Below, piece after piece: positions 28,685 to 38,082 of a DNA stretch of 64,000 nucleotides; the stretch's first letter is position 1; the number at the start of each line of letters is the position of its first letter. The DNA comes from Labrys wisconsinensis (lineage in GTDB: Bacteria; Pseudomonadota; Alphaproteobacteria; Rhizobiales; Labraceae), in the NCBI RefSeq assembly GCF_030814995.1, contig NZ_JAUSVX010000026.1:34553-98552 (forward strand), read 5' to 3'. A program made the translations under genes and the position numbers. A model generated the notes under the pieces. It saw only the letters and a list, made by a program, of their open reading frames with translations, ran no database searches and was not told the DNA's origin.

Positions 28685-30643
28685 ATGGCTACCCTGGCAA
28701 GTACGTTAGAGGATGATGTTCGCGCCCTTGGCAAAGGCGACGCCAGGATTTGTATTGCAATTCTCGACGGCCCTACCGATCTCTCCCACCCATGCTTCGC
28801 GGGAGCAAAGATCACAGAATTGACAAGTCTTATTGAATGCGGAGACTTGAACGGCCCCGCTACTCAACACGGAACTCATGTATCAAGTATTATATTTGGC
28901 CAACCCAGCACGCTAATCAACGGAATTGCACCTTCATGTAGAGGGTTAAGCATACCAATATTCTCGGATGAGATGCACAATGATAAACTTAGTTGCTCTC
29001 AACTAGATCTCGCCAGAGCCATACTTTTGGCAGTTGAGGGCGGAGCAAATATCATCAATATAAGTGGAGGGCAATTAACTAACTCTGAAGAACCAGAACC
29101 TTTTTTAGCGCAAGCAATCAATATTTGTGCGCGTCATAATATTCTAATAGTTGCAGCCGCTGGAAATGATGGATGCGAATGTATACATATTCCAGCAGCA
29201 TCTCCCAGTGTACTTTCTGTTGGAGCCATGGATCATGACGGGCGTCCGCTGGCGTCTAGCAATTGGGGCCCTGCCTATCAGAGGCAAGGCTTACTAGCAC
29301 TCGGCGCAAACATCCCAGGCGCAATGCCGGGCGGAGGCATCACTCGAAGAAGCGGGACGAGCTTTGCCGCACCGATTGTCTCTGGAGTTGCCGCGCTTCT
29401 TGCAAGTCGTCAGGTCCAGAGTGGCCAAACGCTCGATCCACACGGGATACGAGCATTCCTCCTAAAAGGAGCAGAACCTTGCATTGGAGGCACCGAGGAG
29501 AATTGTCGCCAGTTTCTATCAGGACGCCTTAATGTAAAGAGAGCGATTAATCTCATGGAAACGAGGGGAACATCAATGAGCGAGACAAGTAGATCGTCAT
29601 TGACTAGGGATATAATTCCAGAGTCTGGCCAAACAGTTGATGAATCGATAACTTTTGGAGCAAAACACTCTTCAGCTCAAAGCACACCGGCGGACTGTGA
29701 TCTTCGAGTATCTAGCGTTGCGGCGCCGATAAAGAATTTAGTGGGTCAAGTTATTATGTCAGATTGTGGCTGCGGGGGCGGCGACAAATGCACTTGTGGA
29801 GGCGGCGACACATGCACCTGCGGAGGGGGCACCAAACCAAAAACACCACAGTTGGTCTACGCCCTTGGCAAAATCGGATACGATTTGATATCCGAAGCGC
29901 GCCGAGATTCCTTCGTTCAGGCCCCACAAGGCCCCGCGAATCCCTTCGACCAAACGCAAATGCTTGCATATCTCAATTCGAATCCGTCCGACGCTCAGTC
30001 AATTATATGGACGCTCAATCTCGATGCCACTCCCATCTACGCGATCCAGCCGATGGGGCCTTGGGCTACAGACGGCTACGCTCGGCTTCGCGAATTCTTG
30101 CACGGTCAGTTAAATGAGGGCGTGGAAATCGTCTCTATACCAGGAGTCATTGGAGGGAGCGTTCGGTTACAATCCGGGCAAGTTGTTCCAGTTATTATAC
30201 CTGCGCTACGCGGTATGTACTCGTGGGCAACAAAGCCTCTTGTTTCTCATATCCTCGGCGAAGCTCCGAAAGCCGCGGATGCGTTGCGAGCGTACAACGA
30301 ACAGGCAGTGGGTCTAAGTGACTTTCTGAATCGTGTGTACTATGATCTGCGCAACCTCGGAGTCACGGCGGAAGAGCGCGCACTCAACTATTCCGCGACA
30401 AACGCGATTCAGATTCGTGACGTCATCATCGCAACTACTCAACAAGAGCTTGATCTCGATGATATTAAGGTGAAAAGAAGCCCGGTATGTCGACCGGAAT
30501 CTGACTGCTATGATATAGAAATGGGATTCTATAGTCCGGATAATATGAACAAGGCAAATCGGATATTTCGCTTTGCGGTAGATGTAAGTGATATAATTCC
30601 GGTAACAATTGACTCAGTTCGATCATGGACAAAAAGGGTGTAG
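28685..30643 (+). CDS. PatA/PatG-type subtilisin with PatG-like C-terminal region
   Basis: A 652-residue protein. Residues about 20-290 are an S8 subtilisin with all catalytic positions: Asp28 (ILDGPTD), His62 (HGTHV), oxyanion Asn161 (AAAGND) and Ser226 (SGTSFAAP). This is the branch that trims cyanobactin precursors. A low-complexity linker leads to a Cys-Gly-rich stretch (358-383: three CxC motifs separated by GGG). The rest (from about 388, QLVYALGKIGYDLISEARRDSF) resembles the PatG domain of unknown function. No signal peptide. Two Cys-rich peptide genes follow within 360 bp, so a role in processing them is inferred. The gene is much lower in GC than the chromosome around it. Confidence 0.85.
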   Translation: MATLASTLEDDVRALGKGDARICIAILDGPTDLSHPCFAGAKITELTSLIECGDLNGPATQHGTHVSSIIFGQPSTLINGIAPSCRGLSIPIFSDEMHNDKLSCSQLDLARAILLAVEGGANIINISGGQLTNSEEPEPFLAQAINICARHNILIVAAAGNDGCECIHIPAASPSVLSVGAMDHDGRPLASSNWGPAYQRQGLLALGANIPGAMPGGGITRRSGTSFAAPIVSGVAALLASRQVQSGQTLDPHGIRAFLLKGAEPCIGGTEENCRQFLSGRLNVKRAINLMETRGTSMSETSRSSLTRDIIPESGQTVDESITFGAKHSSAQSTPADCDLRVSSVAAPIKNLVGQVIMSDCGCGGGDKCTCGGGDTCTCGGGTKPKTPQLVYALGKIGYDLISEARRDSFVQAPQGPANPFDQTQMLAYLNSNPSDAQSIIWTLNLDATPIYAIQPMGPWATDGYARLREFLHGQLNEGVEIVSIPGVIGGSVRLQSGQVVPVIIPALRGMYSWATKPLVSHILGEAPKAADALRAYNEQAVGLSDFLNRVYYDLRNLGVTAEERALNYSATNAIQIRDVIIATTQQELDLDDIKVKRSPVCRPESDCYDIEMGFYSPDNMNKANRIFRFAVDVSDIIPVTIDSVRSWTKRV

Positions 30644-30748
30644 TTAAATTATAGTATCTACTTACCTCGAACGTGCGAACGCGGCAGTCTCGCTTCGAGA
30701 TTGTACTTTAGTATCTGCCGCTCATTCCACTACTATAGGAGATCGGTC

Positions 30749-30964
30749 ATGAAATTACCCAGTCAGGCTCCCGCCGTTATCCGTGGCAGGAGTAGTACCC
30801 CCAGTAACGCCAGAGTGACTCCTTCTGGATGCGATCTCTTCAAGAAAATAGCATGCGGCACGGCGATAGCCGCTTGTGGCGCTGTTTGTTACGCAAGTCT
30901 TGGGACCGCGTGCGCGCAATGCCTAGCTGGAGTTGGTGCCTCAGGATGCATCGATTGCTTCTGA
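30749..30964 (+). CDS. Cys-rich putative precursor peptide 1
   Basis: A 71-residue peptide starting after AGGAGA (30737-30742). The N-terminal part (MKLPSQAPAVIRG) is polar and Cys-free. The C-terminal part from Cys28 has eight cysteines (28, 36, 43, 47, 55, 58, 67, 70) in a small, Ala/Gly-rich, rather hydrophobic sequence ending CIDCF. No signal peptide. It shares the leader pattern LPxQA...RG and a PS-x-x-C junction with the next gene. I read it as leader plus core of a ribosomal peptide processed by the protease 105 bp upstream. No family match is recognised; the spacing of Cys is faintly like halocin C8-type bacteriocins. Confidence 0.7.
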   Translation: MKLPSQAPAVIRGRSSTPSNARVTPSGCDLFKKIACGTAIAACGAVCYASLGTACAQCLAGVGASGCIDCF

Positions 30965-30998
30965 GGGATTCCAGGTCAATCCAATAACGGAGACGGCT

Positions 30999-31199
30999 AT
31001 GAATTTACCATACCAAGCGAAACCCATTGGGCGTGGTACTTATGATGTTGCGCGGACGAGAGTAGTCGTTCGCGGTAATGGTATCGTACCATCTGACGAC
31101 TGCTGCGGTGGAGGAACATGCAGCGGACCGTGCATTTGCCAAACTATACCTTTCGTTGGGAAGGTTTGTCACTGCATTGGCGTCTGTGTCCAGATGTAA
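30999..31199 (+). CDS. Cys-rich putative precursor peptide 2
   Basis: A 66-residue peptide, 34 bp after peptide 1. It begins MNLPYQAKPIGRG, matching peptide 1 at L, P, Q, A, R and G. After a basic stretch (ARTRVVVRGNG) and the junction IVPSDDCC comes a core with eight cysteines (35, 36, 41, 45, 47, 57, 59, 63), including CC, CIC and CHC, rich in Gly. The core differs completely from that of peptide 1, the usual pattern of conserved leader and variable core. GGAG lies about 9 bp upstream of the start. The product could be disulfide-bonded, metal-binding or modified by enzymes encoded elsewhere. Confidence 0.7.
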   Translation: MNLPYQAKPIGRGTYDVARTRVVVRGNGIVPSDDCCGGGTCSGPCICQTIPFVGKVCHCIGVCVQM

Positions 31200-31211
31200 C
31201 AATGCGGAAAC

Positions 31212-31249
31212 GTTACAGCCTGTTGCGTATATATCTGGCAGGCTGTAAC
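31212..31249 (+). terminator. Hairpin ending the peptide operon
   Basis: GTTACAGCCTG (31212-31222) and CAGGCTGTAAC (31239-31249) form a perfect 11-bp stem with a 16-nt AT-rich loop, 12 bp after the second peptide's stop. No U-tract follows. Its position suggests termination or 3'-end protection. Confidence 0.65.
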
Positions 31250-31677
31250 TACACTTCCAGGAATATTACTGAATTACTGCGACAATGCACGAGATTGAAC
31301 CACAGCGACCGCGGCTCCGGCGTCGAGGAAGCGGCCGTCGGGCTGAAGGAGGCCGGGCGCCGGCTTGCGCCTCTGCGGCGGCGGCGATCGCCGCCGGGGT
31401 CTCCAGGAGCCCATCCGCCCCCTGCCATCATGCAGCCCCAGCCAGCCAGGGCATCGTCTCTCGAACCGTCGGCAGTCCGAAGGGCGCCGCGCGCACTCAC
31501 CGCCGACGCTCGTCGACCGGGGAAGGACAGCCTGCCGCCGCGCCTCCCCGCGCCGGCCACGAGACCGGGCGCGGATGCCGCGCCCCGGCATGACGGGCGG
31601 GTCGCGGTGCGGCCACCCAAGGGCCGGCGCCTTGGACCAATTTGCGCAAGCCCGCGATGCAGCGCGCCGCGGAACCG
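31250..31677. other. Right boundary of the AT-rich island
   Basis: AT-rich until about 31300, then GC-rich. Open frames on both strands are arginine/proline/alanine-rich and unrelated to known proteins. I see no gene. The abrupt change marks the right edge of the inserted-looking peptide locus. Confidence 0.45.
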
Positions 31678-32196
31678 CTATCCCGCGCGGCGGATGTCCT
31701 CGCGCTTCGGCAGCTTCCAGTTCGGCCTGGGGAAATGGCAGGTATAGCCGTTGGGATAGCGCTGCAGGTAGTCCTGATGCTCCGGCTCCGCCTCCCAGAA
31801 AGCACCGACCGGCGTCACCTCGGTCACGACCTTGCCCGGCCAGAGTCCCGAGGCGTTCACGTCGGCGATCGTGTCGTCAGCGACGCGCTTTTGCTCGTCG
31901 CTCGCATAGAAGATCGCCGACCGGTAGCTCGCGCCGATGTCGTTGCCCTGGCGGTTGCGGGTTGTCGGGTCGTGAATCTGGAAGAAGACTTCGAGGAGCT
32001 CGCGATAGCTGATCCCAGCCGGATCGAACACGATCTCGATCGCCTCGGCGTGGGTGCCGTGATTGCGGTACGTGGCATTGGGCACGTCGCCGCCGGAATA
32101 GCCGACACGGGTGGAGATCACGCCGGGATAGCGGCGGATCAGATCCTGCATGCCCCAGAAGCAGCCCCCGGCGAGCACTGCGCGTTCCGTCGTCAT
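31678..32196 (-). CDS. msrA: Peptide methionine sulfoxide reductase A
   Basis: Repairs oxidised methionine by reducing Met-S-sulfoxide. It has 172 residues. The catalytic motif GCFWGMQD is at the N-terminus (Cys12), followed by [24 protein letters not shown] and the conserved [12 protein letters not shown]. The resolving Cys is in the C-terminal NGYTCHF. Length and motifs are complete and no MsrB is fused. It is monocistronic and lies just outside the AT-rich island. Confidence 0.95.
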   Translation of the reverse strand: MTTERAVLAGGCFWGMQDLIRRYPGVISTRVGYSGGDVPNATYRNHGTHAEAIEIVFDPAGISYRELLEVFFQIHDPTTRNRQGNDIGASYRSAIFYASDEQKRVADDTIADVNASGLWPGKVVTEVTPVGAFWEAEPEHQDYLQRYPNGYTCHFPRPNWKLPKREDIRRAG

Positions 32197-32565
32197 GGTC
32201 CTGGACCTCCTGCGTTATGGCTTCGGCACGAATATAGGCATTGTCGAGCCTGGACGTCAGGGGTGGAAACGGTGGCGGGCGGATGGCGCTGACACTCCGC
32301 TGCGGCAGACCCGGGCGCCCCTCCTGCTTCGAGCTCCCGCCCCCCGCCTTGACGCCTCCCTCGTGACCGCCTGCGCCCGCCCCCGGAGGGCCCGCCCCTT
32401 GCAAGGGCCGATCAGGCGGGGCCGCTGATCGAGCCGGAGCAGGCGCATTCGGGCGCCGTGCGCGGTGAACGGGAAGGCGAGGCGCCGCTGGCGAGGCCCG
32501 TTGCCGAACCCGAGCATCCGGTGGCAGAGTGCCCGCGGATGAACCGCAAGCGCAGGATTGAAGCC
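32197..32565. other. Divergent intergenic stretch msrA/DUF1330
   Basis: About 370 GC-rich bases between divergent genes. An inverted repeat GGCCCGCCCC...GGCGGGGCC occurs near 32388-32427. Promoters for both genes should lie here but no clear boxes can be assigned. Confidence 0.35.
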
Positions 32566-32859
32566 ATGGCGAAGGCGTATTGGGTTGCAACCTATCGCTC
32601 GATCGAGGACCCCGAGGCGCTCGCGGCCTATGCCAAGCTTGCGGGCCCGGCGATCAGCGCCGGAGGCGGCCGCACCCTGGCCCGAGGAACACCCGCGAAG
32701 ACCTACGAGGCGGGGATGGACCAGCGCACCGTCCTGATCGAGTTCGACAGCGTCGCGAGCGCGATCGCCACCCATGACAGCGCCGCCTATCAGGCTGCGC
32801 TGCAGGCCCTGGGCGACGGCGCCGTGCGGGATATCCGCATCGTCGAGGGGCTGGCGTAG
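32566..32859 (+). CDS. DUF1330-domain protein
   Basis: A 97-residue ferredoxin-like-fold protein. AKAYWVATYRSIEDPEALAAYAKLAGPAI and YEAGMDQRTVLIEFDSVASAIATHDSAAYQAALQAL are the DUF1330 pattern. Function is unknown; relatives are small dimeric barrels often near stress or catabolic genes. The start at 32566 follows AGGATTG and begins the domain; an in-frame ATG 27 bp upstream is possible. Monocistronic. Confidence 0.82.
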   Translation: MAKAYWVATYRSIEDPEALAAYAKLAGPAISAGGGRTLARGTPAKTYEAGMDQRTVLIEFDSVASAIATHDSAAYQAALQALGDGAVRDIRIVEGLA

Positions 32860-33036
32860 CACGCCGGATCGCCACCGATCGGCGCGAGCGCCGCCTGACC
32901 TGCGCGCAGCCTTCCGCGAGGCGGATGCGGCTGCGGTCTCACGCCCTGCGGCCGCGAGAGTTGCGGCGGCGGCACGAGATCGCCGTCGCTCGGCTCGCCG
33001 AAGGCCGCCTGCCCGGCTCCCGCGATCGATCGCGGC

Positions 33037-33561
33037 TCAGGGCTGCGCGCCGGGCTCGGTGATGCCGTCGCGCGGGCAGAGCAGGCCCTCCGTGGGCATC
33101 TTGACGAACTTGACAGCCTTCTCGTCGACCTGCCACGCCGCCTCGGCCGGGAGGTCGTCCTGGCCGCCCTGCTCGCGCAGGACGGCGACCACACTCTCCG
33201 GCATGGGCTTGCCCCCGAGCTTGCAGCGGCCTTCGAAGACCGGGCTGGCCTTGGAATGCGGCGGCATCTCGAGCACGTCCTTGACGATGTTGGTGCGGTT
33301 GTCCTCCAGCACCATGAAGTCCCTGCCGCAGATCGACCAGGTGATCGAAGAGAAGCGGCCGTAGTCCGAGGCGCCGAGATCCTTCAAAGCGAGGTCCTTG
33401 TGCCGCGCCTCGATCGCCACCACGGGCTCGTTGGACCCGCGCCGACCGGCGAGCGCCCTGGCGATGTCGCCGTCGCAACGGACCTGCTCGAAGCCGTCGC
33501 GCGCATGGGCTTGCGTCGAGCCCACGAGGGTCAGCAGCAGGATCGCGGCGGTTCTCTTCAT
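33037..33561 (-). CDS. Hypothetical exported protein
   Basis: A 174-residue protein not recognised. A Sec signal peptide (MKRTAAILLLTLVGSTQAHARDG, cleavage probably after AHA) directs it to the periplasm. The mature part has three or four Cys (RCDGD, SICGRD, GRCKLGG, LLCPRDG), which could form two disulfides. The start at 33561 is chosen because the signal peptide begins there. No operon partner. Confidence 0.65.
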   Translation of the reverse strand: MKRTAAILLLTLVGSTQAHARDGFEQVRCDGDIARALAGRRGSNEPVVAIEARHKDLALKDLGASDYGRFSSITWSICGRDFMVLEDNRTNIVKDVLEMPPHSKASPVFEGRCKLGGKPMPESVVAVLREQGGQDDLPAEAAWQVDEKAVKFVKMPTEGLLCPRDGITEPGAQP

Positions 33562-33705
33562 GGCGTCGTGTATCATGGAGATCACGCCGTGGCGACGGTC
33601 GGCGAGGAGGTCAAGCCGCCTTGGCCCGGGTGTCGCGCGCAACCGCGACCGTGAGCGTCGCGGCCGTGTCCTCGGCGGCGGAGGTCATGCGCGCCCAGCC
33701 TGCCT

Positions 33706-34806
33706 TCATGTCGACCGCAGCGCCACCGCGGCGAGATCCGCGACCAGCTGGAGATCGCGCCGCGCCGCCTCGACGGTGTTGCGCACCGGGCACCCGTCCC
33801 GGACGCTGTCCCTGAAGCCGACGAGCTCGCGGACGAACGCTTCCTCATAGCTCGCGCGATACTCGGTCTTCTGCCAGACGATGCCCTCGGAGCGGGCGAC
33901 GCTGAGCCGTGTCGGGAAGTGGTTGAGATAGGGCGAGGGGAATGTCAGCTCATAGGAGGCATCGTCGAAATACAGCGTGATGCGCTCGACGTAGTCGGCG
34001 ATCCCGGGCACGAACAGATGCGTCATCTGCCACAGGGCCTGCGTTCCCCGCAGGCGGACGCTGCCGTGGCCGCCGTCGCCGCCGGCGAAGAAGGCCGCGC
34101 CCACCACGGCACCGGTTTCGATGCCCATCACGTCGAGCATGCCGTGCACGGCATTGATGTCGTGGATCAGGCTCGAGCAGTAGGAATTGGTGAAGCCCCA
34201 CATGTCGCTGCCGGCGAGGGTCTGTCCGGTGGCGCGGCGCACCTGCCGCTCCCGCCTGGCATTGCCGTCCGCGATCAGGGCCGGTGAGACGTCGCCGGTC
34301 TTGACGAAATCGCCCTGGTGCTGGTTGAACGGCCAGGAGTCGGGGTCCTGGACCTCGACGCTGATCATGCGCAGCTTCGCGGCGTCGGGCGGCAGCAGCG
34401 ACAGCAGCATCTCGTAGCTCGGATCGAAGCGCTTCATGTAGCCGACCTGGACGACCCGCCCGGCGGCGTCGCGCGCCGCCGCAATCTCCTCGGCTTCGCC
34501 GACGGAGAAGCAGAGCGGCTTTTCGCAGAAGACGTGCTTGCCATGGGCCAGCGCCGCCAGCGTGATCTCGGCGTGGTATTGGTCGGGCGCGGCGATCAGG
34601 ACGGCGTCGATGCCGGCGCTCAGCACCTCCTCGTACGAGGCCACGGCCCGCAGGCCACGCCGCTCGAGCTCGCCGCGCATCGCGGCGGACGCATCGGCGA
34701 CGCAGACGAGCTCGAAATCCTGCGACAGCCGCTTGAGGTTCGGAAGGTGCTCGACCTGCCCGATGAGGCCCGCTCCGACCACGCCGATCCTGATCTTCTC
34801 CGACAT
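33706..34806 (-). CDS. Gfo/Idh/MocA-family oxidoreductase
   Basis: NAD(P)-dependent sugar/inositol-type dehydrogenase of 366 residues. Rossmann start KIRIGVVGAGLIGQVEHLPNL, catalytic motif FCEKPLCFSV (Lys of EKP), YMKRFDPSY and a C-terminal alpha-beta domain. It is last in the minus-strand sugar operon, after the transporter ATPase with a 220-bp gap. The YMKRFDPSYEML and SSLIHDIN segments fit dehydrogenases linked to ribose/inositol-type importers. The substrate is unknown; it probably oxidises the imported sugar. Confidence 0.85.
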   Translation of the reverse strand: MSEKIRIGVVGAGLIGQVEHLPNLKRLSQDFELVCVADASAAMRGELERRGLRAVASYEEVLSAGIDAVLIAAPDQYHAEITLAALAHGKHVFCEKPLCFSVGEAEEIAAARDAAGRVVQVGYMKRFDPSYEMLLSLLPPDAAKLRMISVEVQDPDSWPFNQHQGDFVKTGDVSPALIADGNARRERQVRRATGQTLAGSDMWGFTNSYCSSLIHDINAVHGMLDVMGIETGAVVGAAFFAGGDGGHGSVRLRGTQALWQMTHLFVPGIADYVERITLYFDDASYELTFPSPYLNHFPTRLSVARSEGIVWQKTEYRASYEEAFVRELVGFRDSVRDGCPVRNTVEAARRDLQLVADLAAVALRST

Positions 34807-35025
34807 GTGACGTCCTTTCTGAAAGTCGAGGTGAGGGGGAGGCGCGATCGGCGCAGCCTCCCGGCCGGCGCCCGAGGGTTGCGCGGGGTGGGGTCTTCAC
34901 GGCACGATCGCCGTGCTTCAGCGTGCCGGGGATGGCGCGGGCTCGGACGCCGCGCCGTTCGAACTAGGCCATGGCCTCACGCCTCCGTCGCGGCGACAGC
35001 CTGGTCCGGGCGGCGGCGGGCTGCG

Positions 35026-35826
<801 letters not shown>

Positions 35827-35836
35827 GGCGGCTCCG

Positions 35837-36970
35837 TCAGCGAGACCGCGTCGCGCGGCGGCGGATGTAGTTGTTGAACAGCACCGCGAGCAGCACCATG
35901 ATCCCGAGGAAGACCTTGAAGCGGTCCGCGTCGATGCGGGTATAGATGATGCCCATCTGCACCGTGCCGTAGATCAGCGCGCCGAGAAACGCCCCGATGG
36001 CGGAGCCGTAACCTCCGGTGAGCAGCGTGCCGCCGATCACCACGGCGATGATGGCGTCGAACTCCTTCTGCGTGCCGCGCAGCGTGTCGGCCGAGCCCAC
36101 CTGCATGATCTGCACCGCGGCGAACAGGGCCGCCGAGAGCGCCGTGAGCATGAACAGGACGATCTTGACGCGGTTGACGGGCACGCCGACGTTGCGGGCC
36201 GATGTCGCGTCGCCGCCGACCGCGAAGATCCAGTTGCCGAAGCCGGTGCGCAGCAGCACCCAGGTGGCGAGGAGCGTCAGCCCGATCCACCACAGGATCG
36301 AGACCGGCAGCCCGGCGATGATCGGCACGCCCGCCTTGTTGGCGGCGATCCAGCCCTGCTCCGCCATCCACGAGAACAGGCCCTGGAAGGCGCGCCCGCC
36401 GAACAGCGAGATGACGAAGCTGTCGGGCTGGCTCGTGGTGATGCCGGAGATCTGGGTGTAGCCGTTGATGGCGCGCGTCTCGGAGATCGCTTCGCCGCGC
36501 AGGATCAGCATCGAGGCCAGCGTGACGATGAAGGAGGGCAGGCCGGTCTTGACGGTCAGCCAGCCGTTCAGCGCCCCGATGGCGGCGCAGACGACGAAGG
36601 ACAGCAGCACGGCGAGCGGCAGCGGCACGTGGAACACCGAGGAGGCGAGACCGATCACCACGCCGGCAAAGCCGATCATCGATCCCATCGACAGGTCGAA
36701 CTCGCCGGCGATCATCAGGAGCGCCGCGGCCGTCGCCAGGATGCCGATCTCGGCGGAGACCTGGAGGATTTCCACCAGGCCCTTGATGGTGAACATGCCG
36801 CTGGAGCCGGCCAGCGCATAGAAGATCGCATAGATCAGGATCGCGCCGGACAATGCGCCGAGTTCCGGACGGCTCATCATCCGGGCTAGCAGCGGCTCGC
36901 GCCGCAGGCGCCCGGCATCGCTGCCGGCACCCTTCCGCACGATCGAAGCCTGCACGATGTTTTCGGTCAT
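35837..36970 (-). CDS. Sugar ABC transporter permease, RbsC/FrcC type
   Basis: Inner-membrane permease of 377 residues with 8-10 hydrophobic helices. The [20 protein letters not shown] segment (G-x-F-D-L-S-x-G-S) is the family hallmark, and [19 protein letters not shown] is the cytoplasmic loop contacting the ATPase. The C-terminal [22 protein letters not shown] is standard. It sits between the binding-protein gene (66 bp) and the ATPase gene (10 bp). The sugar is unknown. Confidence 0.92.
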   Translation of the reverse strand: MTENIVQASIVRKGAGSDAGRLRREPLLARMMSRPELGALSGAILIYAIFYALAGSSGMFTIKGLVEILQVSAEIGILATAAALLMIAGEFDLSMGSMIGFAGVVIGLASSVFHVPLPLAVLLSFVVCAAIGALNGWLTVKTGLPSFIVTLASMLILRGEAISETRAINGYTQISGITTSQPDSFVISLFGGRAFQGLFSWMAEQGWIAANKAGVPIIAGLPVSILWWIGLTLLATWVLLRTGFGNWIFAVGGDATSARNVGVPVNRVKIVLFMLTALSAALFAAVQIMQVGSADTLRGTQKEFDAIIAVVIGGTLLTGGYGSAIGAFLGALIYGTVQMGIIYTRIDADRFKVFLGIMVLLAVLFNNYIRRRATRSR

Positions 36971-37036
36971 GCCAGCAGTTCCCGCCTTGTCGATTGTGCC
37001 GGTCGCTGCGCGACCTCACGCAGCGACCGAATGCTG

Positions 37037-37990
37037 CTACCGGATGCCCTTCTTGGCCAGCTCGGAGATTTTCTCGACATCCGCCGCGGTGATCGGGGTC
37101 GGGCCGGTGTAGATGTTCTTCGTCGGCAGCACGCCATACTTGGCGTTCAGCGTCAGCATCACGATCGGCAGGTAGCCCATCAGGTATTGCTGGGAGTCGA
37201 ACGAGAACAGGATCTCCTTCTTGGTCAGCGCGTCGAGCGTTTCGCCGGACACGTCGAAATGGCCGATCTTGTACTTCTCGATCACGCCGCCCTGCCGCAG
37301 GGCCGCGACGATGTTGGCAGCCGGCGGCGCGCCGATCGCCAGGATGCCGGTGACATCGGGATGCGCGGAGAGATAGGCGTTGATCCGCGTCGCGGTGTCG
37401 GTCGGGTCGAGAGAGATCTCGAGGCGGTCGGCGTGGCCGTCCATGCCCTTCTTGAAGCCGTCGCAGGCCGACTCGTTGACGAGGTTGCCCGGCTCGTGGT
37501 TGGCGCACACGGCCTCCTTGACGCCCGCCGCCTGCATCTTCTTCGCGGCGAGCACGCCCTGCTCGAAATAGCTGGTGGTCCCGACATAGAGCTTCAGGCC
37601 GAGCTTCTCGACCTGGTCCTCGCCGCTGTCGATGACGATGACCGGAATTCCGGCGTCGGCGGCGGCCTTGACCGAGGTCTCGAGCGCGGTCGCGTCGGGA
37701 ATCGAGACGACCAGCCCCTGGACCTTCTGCGTCACCGCGGCGTCGATCATGCGCGACATCGCCACCATGTCCGTCGTCTGCGGCGCGTCGTAGGAGACGT
37801 CCGCGTCCATCAGCTTGGCGGCGTCGTCGACGCCTTTCTTGACGACGCCCCAATAGCTGTCGGACGACTGGCCATGGGTCACGACCGCAATCTTCACGCG
37901 ATCGTCGGCAAGCGCCGGCGATGCCGGGTGGGCAAGGGCGGCCAGAACCGCGGCCGCGGTGCAGAGGAGGACGAGGCAGGCACGCTTCAT
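37037..37990 (-). CDS. Sugar ABC substrate-binding protein, RbsB/PBP1 type
   Basis: Periplasmic sugar-binding protein of 317 residues. A Sec signal (MKRACLVLLCTAAAVLAALA...PALA) precedes VKIAVVTHGQSSDSYWGVVKKGVDDAAK, with VVSIPDATALETSVKAAADAGIPVIVIDSG in the middle. The pentose/hexose-binding clefts are of the PBP1 (ribose) fold. The start at 37990 gives the clean signal peptide, with a GGGAACACC ribosome-binding region. It is the second gene of the operon after the isomerase. Substrate not determined. Confidence 0.9.
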   Translation of the reverse strand: MKRACLVLLCTAAAVLAALAHPASPALADDRVKIAVVTHGQSSDSYWGVVKKGVDDAAKLMDADVSYDAPQTTDMVAMSRMIDAAVTQKVQGLVVSIPDATALETSVKAAADAGIPVIVIDSGEDQVEKLGLKLYVGTTSYFEQGVLAAKKMQAAGVKEAVCANHEPGNLVNESACDGFKKGMDGHADRLEISLDPTDTATRINAYLSAHPDVTGILAIGAPPAANIVAALRQGGVIEKYKIGHFDVSGETLDALTKKEILFSFDSQQYLMGYLPIVMLTLNAKYGVLPTKNIYTGPTPITAADVEKISELAKKGIR

Positions 37991-38082
37991 GGTGTTCCCT
38001 TTCTGGTTCTGGCCGTGGGGGACGAAGGCGGCCAGGGTCATGCGGAACGGCCTCTTCTGCGGAGGCCGGGGCGGATGATGGC

